Part shown: positions 1-5,427 of the stretch, one piece after another
Layout of the letters: every line of letters starts with the position of its first letter
How positions within the stretch are numbered: position 1 is the stretch's first letter
From: Candidatus Pelagibacterales bacterium
Lineage (GTDB): Bacteria; Pseudomonadota; Alphaproteobacteria; Pelagibacterales; AG-422-B15
DNA: 7,545 nucleotides
Direction of reading: 5' to 3'
NCBI GenBank assembly: GCA_016777745.1
Contig: JADHQX010000057.1
Coordinates: forward strand, 1 to 7,545
Position numbers and translations under genes: made by a program
The notes under the pieces: generated by a model
The model's input: only the letters and a program-made list of their open reading frames with translations
The model's database searches: none
Told to the model about the DNA's origin: nothing

Positions 1-1
1 C

Positions 2-79
2 TTTCTGTCTACTGCTTTAAAAGATAGTAGGAAATTGAGCCTTTATTATGGAGAAAGTGTGTTCAAAAAAAGAAATTAA
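2..79 (+). CDS. Possible 3' end of a plus-strand gene (partial)
   Basis: Frame 2 is open from the window edge for 25 codons and ends in TAA at 77-79. The tail reads approximately FLSTALKDSRKLSLYYGESV and ends in a basic KKRN. The composition looks like a real C-terminus rather than random AT-rich sequence, and the position fits: its stop would overlap the stop of the convergent SH3 gene in a shared TTAA at 76-79, as happens in compact genomes. The fragment is too short to assign to a family. The other two plus frames are closed by stops within the first 27 bases. Chance openness over 25 codons is quite possible, so this is a weak call. Confidence 0.35.
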   Translation, partial: FLSTALKDSRKLSLYYGESVFKKRN

Positions 80-567
80 TCAATAATTTCGTGGGCATAA
101 ACTCCATAGAGATTTTTCTTTTCAAGGTACATTTTACTAGATTTCGCATTAGTGTTAACAGCAACATAACACCAATTGGAATTACAGTTTAAAATTTTGC
201 CATGTACCCCAAAAGCTAATTTTGCAACAATCTTACTTTTATTAGTTGTTTTATAACCATAGCTAATGTCTTTATTTGAAGTTATCACATGGCGTGCACC
301 ATTAAATAGTATGTGGCTCATCCAACCTTCAGTGCCATCTAATGGATCACGCACATATCGCCAACCATCGATTTGTCGAATTATTTCCATTGGATAACCT
401 TCAAATTGATAGTGGTACATGATAGATGCGTTAGTGTTTGGGCCTTTGCGCATATTAGCCTCAGCATTTAAACTAACCCATCGTGGAACTGGTAAGTCTT
501 CTTTGGCGAATGCGTACAGTGGGGAAATGGTTAGTGCCACTATACAGATTATAATCTTCTTAAGCAT
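76..567 (-). CDS. Secreted bacterial SH3-domain protein (SH3_4-like)
   Basis: This encodes 163 residues. The N-terminus (MLKKIIICIVALTISPLYAFA) is a Sec signal peptide with a likely signal peptidase I site after A21 (AFA before KEDL), so the mature protein should be periplasmic or envelope-bound. Residues 29-92 form one SH3-like repeat with the typical N-x-R-x-GP pattern (ANMRKGP, 37-43), a DGWRYVRD core (67-74) and a GTEGWMS segment (78-84). Residues 95-160 form a second, more divergent repeat ending in LYGVYAHE. That ending resembles the LWGVYP-type tail seen in alphaproteobacterial members. Such domains usually bind peptidoglycan or peptide ligands, but the specific role is unknown. The gene starts 3 bases after the pdxH stop with no Shine-Dalgarno of its own, which implies co-transcription and probable translational coupling. 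Two cysteines (C128, C133) lie in the second repeat and could form a disulfide in the periplasm. Confidence 0.85.
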   Translation of the reverse strand: MLKKIIICIVALTISPLYAFAKEDLPVPRWVSLNAEANMRKGPNTNASIMYHYQFEGYPMEIIRQIDGWRYVRDPLDGTEGWMSHILFNGARHVITSNKDISYGYKTTNKSKIVAKLAFGVHGKILNCNSNWCYVAVNTNAKSSKMYLEKKNLYGVYAHEIID

Positions 568-570
568 GAA

Positions 571-1179
571 TTATGGGTACAGCCTTTTTGTAATCCATTG
601 ATTATTATTAAGTTCAAATACAAATCTATTGTGTAGTCGCGATGTGTAAGCGGATGTTGCTTCCCAAAATTCTATTTTTTGTGGACAAATAATTACACCT
701 GACCAATGTTTTGGGCGTGGAATATCTTTACCAGCATATTCTGCTTTAAGCTTAGCAAATTCTTCCTCTAACTGTTCTCGACTTGCAACCTCATCACTTT
801 GTTTGGATAAAATTGCAGAAATTTTTGCATCTTCCTTTCGAGAAGCCCAATAAGTATCTGCAATATCATCACTTACTTGTTCTACCGTTCCCTGTACCCG
901 TACTGATTTATTCTGTGCTCGTGACCACCAAGTTAATGCACCCTTACCTGCTTCAAACAACTCCTTGCCTTTTTGACTCTTTAAATTGGTATAAAATAAA
1001 AAGCCTTTTTCAGATACATCTTTTAATAAAACGTATCGACCATTGGGCATTCCTGAGGCATCAACTGAACTAATGCATATAGCATTAGGATCATTCGGCT
1101 CTAACTTTAATTCAGGATCATAGTAATGATGCCATACCTCGAGCCAGTTGCGATTTTCTAAAATATCTTGTTCATTCAT
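571..1179 (-). CDS. pdxH: Pyridoxamine/pyridoxine 5'-phosphate oxidase
   Basis: This cytosolic FMN enzyme of 202 residues oxidises pyridoxine or pyridoxamine 5'-phosphate to pyridoxal 5'-phosphate in vitamin B6 salvage or synthesis. Family landmarks are in order: GRYVLLKD (47-54, FMN/PLP contacts R48 and K53), FYTNLKSQKGKEL (62-74, FMN phosphate), LTWWSRAQNKSVRVQG (82-97), SKQSDEVASR (125-134), the FW motif (171-172), RLHNRF (181-186) with the PLP-binding R181 and H183, and the C-terminal RLYP in place of the usual RLxP. Length is slightly below the E. coli enzyme. Two oddities are visible by comparison with E. coli PdxH. The phosphate-binding Ser of the Y-x3-R-x3-S motif is Ala here (Y110, R114, A118). 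The loop between FW and RLH is about three residues longer. The overall match leaves little doubt about the family. The start at 1179 sits only a few bases from a good -10 element, so the mRNA may be nearly leaderless. Confidence 0.95.
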   Translation of the reverse strand: MNEQDILENRNWLEVWHHYYDPELKLEPNDPNAICISSVDASGMPNGRYVLLKDVSEKGFLFYTNLKSQKGKELFEAGKGALTWWSRAQNKSVRVQGTVEQVSDDIADTYWASRKEDAKISAILSKQSDEVASREQLEEEFAKLKAEYAGKDIPRPKHWSGVIICPQKIEFWEATSAYTSRLHNRFVFELNNNQWITKRLYP

Positions 1180-1234
1180 AGCTGAAATATAGTATATATT
1201 TTTTTTAAAAACTAATTAATTTGTTAGCAATAAT
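1180..1234. promoter_or_regulatory. Divergent intergenic region with putative pdxH promoter
   Basis: This 55-base AT-rich spacer separates pdxH (minus) from a small plus-strand ORF. On the minus strand a -10-like hexamer TATACT lies at 1191-1196. With normal spacing, transcription would begin near 1184, about five bases before the pdxH ATG, which leaves no room for a ribosome binding site. No convincing -35 box is seen 17 bases upstream (TTAATT is the best there). No operator-like dyad stands out. Confidence 0.35.
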
Positions 1235-1360
1235 ATGTTTGAAACACTTAAAAAAATCTTCTGGCTCCAAAAAAGATATATCAAAATATTTCTTAATACT
1301 GGAGTATATCCACCATTTATTCGTAATCGGAAGAGAAGTAAGTGGAGTAAAAAAAATTAA
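1235..1360 (+). CDS. Small basic hypothetical protein (41 aa)
   Basis: I do not recognise this protein. The ORF starts at ATG 1235 and ends with TAA at 1358-1360. It encodes 41 residues with an amphipathic or hydrophobic first half (MFETLKKIFWLQKRYIKIFL) and then NTGVYPPF followed by a strongly basic tail (IRNRKRSKWSKKN). The charge and the aromatic residues suggest a peptide that associates with the membrane or with nucleic acid, but no function can be given. Support for a real gene: it fills a spacer that is otherwise unexplained in a tightly packed genome, its amino-acid makeup is balanced rather than poly-Lys/Asn noise, and its stop lies two bases from the stop of a convergent small ORF. 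Against it: there is no Shine-Dalgarno and it is short enough to occur by chance. Confidence 0.45.
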   Translation: MFETLKKIFWLQKRYIKIFLNTGVYPPFIRNRKRSKWSKKN

Positions 1361-1362
1361 GT

Positions 1363-1518
1363 TTAATCGTCTTTTTCAGAATCTGCTGACTTAACAACTG
1401 TCTCTGAGATGCGTTGTAACATAGACTCGGTTCTAACGTGATGATCTTGCAGGTCTTGTCTAATTAAGTACAGGATATAAATCAGTACTAAAAGTGCTAC
1501 AAAAATTAAAAAACTCAT
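1363..1518 (-). CDS. Small single-span membrane protein (51 aa)
   Basis: I do not recognise this as a named family. The ORF runs from ATG at 1518-1516 to TAA at 1365-1363. Residues 2-19 (SFLIFVALLVLIYILYLI) are a clear transmembrane helix. They are followed by a charged, likely helical segment (RQDLQDHHVRTESMLQRI, 20-37) and an acidic tail ending SEKDD. This layout, an N-terminal anchor plus a short helix with possible coiled-coil character, is common in small bacterial envelope proteins that modulate larger partners. The pattern of hydrophobic then charged residues is hard to explain as chance translation, so I think it is a real gene. It lies 64 bases downstream of the djlA-like gene on the same strand and could be read from the same transcript. 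The sequence AAGG lies about 14 bases before the ATG, too far to be a good Shine-Dalgarno. Confidence 0.6.
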   Translation of the reverse strand: MSFLIFVALLVLIYILYLIRQDLQDHHVRTESMLQRISETVVKSADSEKDD

Positions 1519-1582
1519 AAACTAACTATAGCCTTGATATTCAAACAATCTAGTCCTTGTTTAGAAATATTCTAAGTTTTAG

Positions 1583-2317
1583 CTATTTCACACCCTTTAT
1601 TTTCAAGATTTGTTCATAAGCATCATTAATTAATTGAAATTTTTCTTTAGCTTTTCGAATTATACTTGTGTCAGTTATTCCTTTAGCACGCATAACATCA
1701 GGATGATTTTTTCGAGCTAGTGCTCGATAGGCTTTTTTAATATCATTAATACTATCTGATTTTTTTACGCCTAATACCTTGTATGGATCTTCCTTAACAA
1801 ACTCTGGTCTTGAATTGCGAAGACGATTAAAGGTTTGTTGGTCTAATCTAAAAATATTACTAACTTTTTTAATAAATTTTAACTCTGGAGATGATAACTC
1901 ATGATCGGCATAGCCTATTTCAAAAAGACCTAAGATAATCTGTTCTAGCATTTGCGGTGAACGTCTAAATGTTTGATAAAGTTGTTCTGCGTACATCTCA
2001 AAACCATCGCTAGTTTCTGCGGCTTGCTTCCAAATAGCAGCAACTTGCTTGAAGTCAGATTGTGGAATTCTAAAAATCTTTTTAAACTTAGCTATTTCAT
2101 CTGAAGTTACAGTACCATCTGCTTTAGCTAATTTTGCAGCAAGTACAATTAAGCCAATTGCATAAACACTCTGCTGTTGGTTAAACTTATTGCCAGTATT
2201 ATTAAGAGTTTTTTTGCCACCAAGAAAAAAAGCTCCAGCAGTAAATGCTAAAGCTCCCAATGGGCCTGCAATCATATTGCCCAAAGACGCTGCCATTAAG
2301 TATTTCCAGACGCTCAT
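1583..2317 (-). CDS. DjlA-like co-chaperone: TerB domain plus C-terminal J domain
   Basis: This encodes 244 residues. Residues 5-33 are hydrophobic and glycine/alanine-rich (AGPLGALAFTAGAFFLGG near 17-34), giving a probable N-terminal membrane segment as in DjlA. Residues about 50-172 form a TerB/DjlA-type helical domain with the acidic KADGTVTSDE (65-74) and YADHELSSPE (136-145) motifs, which resemble metal-binding loops of the TerB family. Residues 177-242 are a J domain (DPYKVLGV then IKKAYRALARKNHPD). Its intact HPD triad at 205-207 is required to stimulate the ATPase of DnaK-type Hsp70. The helix after HPD (RAKGITDTSIIRKAKEKFQL) matches DjlA/DjiA-type proteins rather than DnaJ, and no zinc-finger or DnaJ C-terminal domain is present. 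It probably recruits Hsp70 to the inner membrane. I leave the symbol blank because E. coli djlA orthology is not certain. Confidence 0.9.
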   Translation of the reverse strand: MSVWKYLMAASLGNMIAGPLGALAFTAGAFFLGGKKTLNNTGNKFNQQQSVYAIGLIVLAAKLAKADGTVTSDEIAKFKKIFRIPQSDFKQVAAIWKQAAETSDGFEMYAEQLYQTFRRSPQMLEQIILGLFEIGYADHELSSPELKFIKKVSNIFRLDQQTFNRLRNSRPEFVKEDPYKVLGVKKSDSINDIKKAYRALARKNHPDVMRAKGITDTSIIRKAKEKFQLINDAYEQILKIKGVK

Positions 2318-2375
2318 TTTTCAATTACTGTTAATATTCAAATTCTATTATATCAACTTTATTAAAAACAGAAAT
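2318..2375. promoter_or_regulatory. Divergent intergenic spacer
   Basis: This 58-base AT-rich spacer lies between the djlA-like gene (minus) and the EamA permease gene (plus), so promoters for both must lie here or reach into the genes. A TATTAT/TATATC stretch at about 2346-2353 could be a -10 for the plus gene. No Shine-Dalgarno precedes either ATG. The assignment of promoters is a guess from position and composition. Confidence 0.3.
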
Positions 2376-3281
2376 ATGAATAAAAATAACATTCAAGCAG
2401 CTGCCTTCTTTATGCTTATTTCTGTTACAGGCTTTTCTATAATGGATTTATCAGTAAAATGGACTACTGCAAGCTATCCCATTGGCGAAGTTATATTTTT
2501 TCGAATGATTTTTGGCATCATCCCTTTAGTTTTTGTGGTCCCCAAGGAACGATGGAAAAACTTATTTGAAACTAAAAAACCTGGATTACATTTTATTCGA
2601 TGCATTACAGGAACTTGTGCTCTTTTTGCTGTTTATGCATCATTACATTATCTGCCCTTGGCACAAACAGTATCCCTAACCTTCGCCTCCCCAATCTTTT
2701 CAACTATCTTATCAATACTTATCCTCCATGAAGTAGTTCGAATGAGACGCTGGATGGCGATAATTCTTGGGTTTATTGGTGTGTGTGTTTTGGTCAATCC
2801 ACTTTCAACAGATTTTACTGCTTATATGTTCCTACCTCTTACTTTCTGCTTTTTCTTTGGAATGGTATCTATTTCAATTCGAAAACTTAGTGAAACCGAG
2901 CCAACTTATTTGGTCGCACTATATTTCACCATATTTGGAATTATTGCTTCATTAGTGACTATTCCATTATTTGGAGATTGGAAAATGCCAGTTTCTGGTT
3001 TTGATTTATTTATTCTAACATGTGTTGGGGTTTCTGGTGGTATAGGTAATCTTGCACTTACAGCAGCCTTTAAAAATGCTGAAGTTTCAATTGTTACTCC
3101 ATTAAAATACTTAAGCCTTATTTATGCAATAATATTTGGTTATTTAATTTGGGGAGAGGTTCCAACTTGGAATACTTATTTTGGTGCTGCTTTAATTGTA
3201 ATTTCTTCACTAATTATTATTAGAAGAGAAACCGTGTTAAAAAAAGATATTCAACCAGAAACTTTAGCTGTTAATCGTTAG
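2376..3281 (+). CDS. DMT-superfamily permease, two EamA domains
   Basis: This is an inner-membrane transporter of 301 residues with about ten predicted helices in two EamA repeats (about 11-139 and 152-282). Visible family features are the first helix with SIMDLSVKW (21-29), EVIFFRMIFG (38-47), the LHYLPLAQTVSLTFASPIFS stretch (90-109), and, in the second repeat, AAFKNAEVSIVTPLKYLSLIYA (230-251) followed by IFGYLIWGEVP (253-263). The closest type known to me is the RhaT/SAM-like group of metabolite permeases, but the substrate cannot be read from sequence. The ATG at 2376 is chosen because it places the N-terminus just before helix 1. An in-frame ATG at 2190 would run through the divergent djlA-like gene and add an unrelated leader. 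The last 11 bases overlap the convergent crotonase-family gene. The neighbouring catabolic operon makes uptake or export of a related metabolite possible, but nothing proves the link. Confidence 0.9.
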   Translation: MNKNNIQAAAFFMLISVTGFSIMDLSVKWTTASYPIGEVIFFRMIFGIIPLVFVVPKERWKNLFETKKPGLHFIRCITGTCALFAVYASLHYLPLAQTVSLTFASPIFSTILSILILHEVVRMRRWMAIILGFIGVCVLVNPLSTDFTAYMFLPLTFCFFFGMVSISIRKLSETEPTYLVALYFTIFGIIASLVTIPLFGDWKMPVSGFDLFILTCVGVSGGIGNLALTAAFKNAEVSIVTPLKYLSLIYAIIFGYLIWGEVPTWNTYFGAALIVISSLIIIRRETVLKKDIQPETLAVNR

Positions 3282-4056
3282 TCCACTCAGGCTGTCTTTT
3301 TTCTAAAAAAGAACTTATACCTTCATTGGCATCATTTAATTCAAGATTTTTTACCATATTTTGACTAGTTGCAGCATACGCGTCAGTCAATCCCATTTCA
3401 ATTTGTCGATAAAAACTTCTTTTGCCTTGAGCAATGACCTCAGCAGATTTCTGATTAATAGTTGCACAAACCATTTCTACTTCACTGTCTAAATCAGCTG
3501 AACTAACTACTTTATTTATTAATCCAATTTTTTCAGCTTTTGCAGAATTAATCATTTGGCCACTTAATAACATTTCCATTGTCGCTTTACGACCTACTGT
3601 TCTAGAAACGGCAACTTGTGGTGTATGACAAAATAATCCTATATTTGCCCCTGGTAATGCATACCTTGAATCCTCTGAACCATAGGCAAGGTCACAAGAT
3701 GCTACTAGTTGATTTCCTGCAGCAGTAGCTACGCCTCTTACTTTAGCAATTGCTGGTTTAGAAATTTGTTGAATTTGTTTCATCATCATAGAACACTGGG
3801 CAAATAATTTTTCTTGAGCCTGCACATCTTTATCACTCATCATACCTTTGACTTCTGTTAAGCTATGTCCAGAACAAAATATTTTTTCACTTGCTGACTC
3901 AAAAACTACAACCCTAATAGCAGGATTTGTGTCTATTTCTGTTAACTCAGCTTGAATTGCACCCATCATTTCTGATGAAAGACTATTTGCTGGATTGTCG
4001 TTGAGTTTTAAATAAGCAATGTAATCTTTGTCAGTTCTAATTAATTTTTCAGTCAT
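3271..4056 (-). CDS. Enoyl-CoA hydratase/isomerase (crotonase) family protein, ECHDC3-like
   Basis: This encodes 261 residues, the usual length for a crotonase-fold protein acting on acyl-CoA thioesters. The oxyanion-hole segments are present: FCSGHSLTEV (60-69) and VATAAGNQLVASCDLA (109-124). The pattern SGHSL, ATAAGxQLVASCDLA, YALPGANIGLFCHTP and EMLLSG matches the ECHDC3-like subgroup. At the position of the first catalytic glutamate of rat crotonase (E144, in GGCEL) this protein has Q116, and at the second (E164, in QPE) it has G136. Classical hydratase chemistry is therefore doubtful, and a different CoA reaction or a hydrolase/isomerase role is possible. It is the last gene of a three-gene operon. 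Its Shine-Dalgarno AGGA overlaps the stop of the glutamine-synthetase-like gene 7 bases upstream, implying coupled translation. Its 3' end overlaps the permease gene. Confidence 0.88.
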   Translation of the reverse strand: MTEKLIRTDKDYIAYLKLNDNPANSLSSEMMGAIQAELTEIDTNPAIRVVVFESASEKIFCSGHSLTEVKGMMSDKDVQAQEKLFAQCSMMMKQIQQISKPAIAKVRGVATAAGNQLVASCDLAYGSEDSRYALPGANIGLFCHTPQVAVSRTVGRKATMEMLLSGQMINSAKAEKIGLINKVVSSADLDSEVEMVCATINQKSAEVIAQGKRSFYRQIEMGLTDAYAATSQNMVKNLELNDANEGISSFLEKRQPEWTND

Positions 4057-4061
4057 TTAAA

Positions 4062-4065
4062 TCCT
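4062..4065 (-). promoter_or_regulatory. Shine-Dalgarno AGGA overlapping upstream stop codon
   Basis: Reading the minus strand, the stop TAG of the glutamine-synthetase-like gene (4066-4064) runs into GATTTAA and then the ATG of the crotonase gene. AGGA is formed from the last two bases of the stop plus GA, five bases before the ATG. It is the best ribosome binding site in the window and fits termination-reinitiation coupling of the two genes. Confidence 0.6.
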
Positions 4066-5413
4066 ATAAGTAATAATCATATTCTTCTTTTGGTATAAAG
4101 GTAGAATTATATAAATTTTCCTCACCTCTTTTAACAGAAGCATAAAGCTTGAGGTAGTTTTCTCCAAAATATTCTTTTAAAATTTTTGAGTTTTCAAATC
4201 TAATTAGGGAATTTTCTAATGAAGTAGGAATTTCTGGATCAGCCTGGGTTTGAATTCCAGCGTTAGTGCCATATTCTATAAAGTGTGTCGGTTGTAATTT
4301 ATTATTGATACCATTAAGTACACCAGCCAAAATACTAGCTAATGTTAAGTAGGCGTTCGCATCAGCTGATGCTACACGATGCTCAATACGCCTAGCATCA
4401 TCTTTTCCTGACGGAATTCTTAAGGCAACTGTTCTATTATTATATCCCCATGATTTATTCACTGGCACAAATTGATCTGGTTTAATTCTTCTAAAACCAT
4501 TCCGATTTGGAATAAAGATGGGGAAACTATCATAAAGAGTTGATTGCATTCCTGCTATCGCATGCTTTAATAAATCACTCCCAAGATTATCACCTGACGA
4601 AAATAAATTTTTGTCTTTATCATCATACATTGACATATGTATATGCATGCCACTTCCAGTTTGCTCTAAGAATGGCTTTGCCATAAATGTTGCTTCATAA
4701 CCATGCTTTAAAGTTGTTTCGTGTATTATTCTTCTAAGAAGAGATGCATCATCAGCAGCTTTCAGTAAATCACTAGTGTGCGATAGATTTATTTCATATT
4801 GAGTTGGAGCAAACTCACTTGTAAATGTGGAAGCTGGAATATTTTGTATTTTACAATTTTCATTTATATCTTCTAGAAGTTTTTTAAAGATATCGAGCTC
4901 ACGCATCCCATAGACATTTGTTTTGTCTACTCCTGTGGCTGGTAAAGGTTTTCCTAAGTTATCTTTATTCTTATCTAGTAAATAAAACTCAAGCTCAAAG
5001 GCAACTACAGGTTTTAAATTAATAGCATCAAATTTTTTTAAAATTGAAGCCAACATATTTCTTGGATCGAGAATAGAAGGTTTTTTATCTTCATCGCACA
5101 TCGATACTAGTATTTGAAGGGTATTATCATTCCAAGGAACTTTTTTTATAGTGTTAGTAATAGGAAAAAATAGTCCATCTGGATCCCCATCAGCCCAACC
5201 TAGTTCAAGGTTATTGGTAACTCCACCTAATGCATCTAGATAGAAGACTGAATACGGCAACTGAAATCCATCTTTAAATATTTTACTCGCTTCATTTAAA
5301 GGAAATCTTTTACCCCTGACGTAACCACATAAATCAGTAAAAATAGCATCTAGATACTCAATGCCCTTTTTGTTTAAAAGTTTTTCTAACTCAGATTCAT
5401 TAGCAATCTCCAT
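4064..5413 (-). CDS. Glutamine-synthetase-like ligase, probable gamma-glutamyl-amine synthetase (PuuA-like)
   Basis: This encodes 449 residues, full length for a type I glutamine-synthetase fold. The N-terminal beta-grasp domain spans about 5-105. The catalytic domain carries the metal and nucleotide ligands: FELEFY (139-144; E140, E142), SEFAPTQYE (199-207; E200, E207), GSGMHIHMS (253-261; H257), NRNGFRRIKP (303-312), NRTVALRIP (326-334) and RIEHRVASADANAY (342-355; E344, R346). The N-terminal region lacks the DGSS-type segment carrying the ammonium-site aspartate of true GlnA. The tail lacks the NLYDLPPEE adenylylation tyrosine region. Both points argue for a PuuA/IpuC/AtdA1-type enzyme that joins an organic amine to the gamma-carboxyl of glutamate using ATP. 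The amine itself is not evident. It follows the oxygenase-like gene by 14 bases, with only a weak AGG at the end of the upstream stop as ribosome binding site, and shares its transcript. Confidence 0.9.
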   Translation of the reverse strand: MEIANESELEKLLNKKGIEYLDAIFTDLCGYVRGKRFPLNEASKIFKDGFQLPYSVFYLDALGGVTNNLELGWADGDPDGLFFPITNTIKKVPWNDNTLQILVSMCDEDKKPSILDPRNMLASILKKFDAINLKPVVAFELEFYLLDKNKDNLGKPLPATGVDKTNVYGMRELDIFKKLLEDINENCKIQNIPASTFTSEFAPTQYEINLSHTSDLLKAADDASLLRRIIHETTLKHGYEATFMAKPFLEQTGSGMHIHMSMYDDKDKNLFSSGDNLGSDLLKHAIAGMQSTLYDSFPIFIPNRNGFRRIKPDQFVPVNKSWGYNNRTVALRIPSGKDDARRIEHRVASADANAYLTLASILAGVLNGINNKLQPTHFIEYGTNAGIQTQADPEIPTSLENSLIRFENSKILKEYFGENYLKLYASVKRGEENLYNSTFIPKEEYDYYL

Positions 5414-5427
5414 AATACTATACTTAC

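Noticed and set aside
419..601. Plus-strand 60-codon ORF
   Set aside because: It lies antisense across the start of the SH3-domain gene and the end of pdxH, both well supported, and its translation shows no recognisable pattern.
783..1073. Plus-strand 96-codon ORF
   Set aside because: It is fully antisense to pdxH. The His/Leu/Pro-rich translation is typical of a shadow frame.
1561..1575. Perfect 6-base inverted repeat TTAGAA-ATA-TTCTAA downstream of the djlA-like gene
   Set aside because: The stem is short with only one G-C pair per arm. On the djlA strand it is followed by ACAAGG rather than a T run, so it is not a convincing terminator, and such dyads are expected by chance in AT-rich DNA.
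2190..2375. N-terminal extension of the permease to ATG 2190
   Set aside because: It would run antisense through the start of the djlA-like gene and add a leader with no family similarity. The ATG at 2376 sits just before the first helix.
2767..2955. Plus-strand 62-codon ORF in another frame of the permease gene
   Set aside because: It is contained in the permease gene, and its hydrophobicity is a by-product of the overlapping membrane-protein codons.
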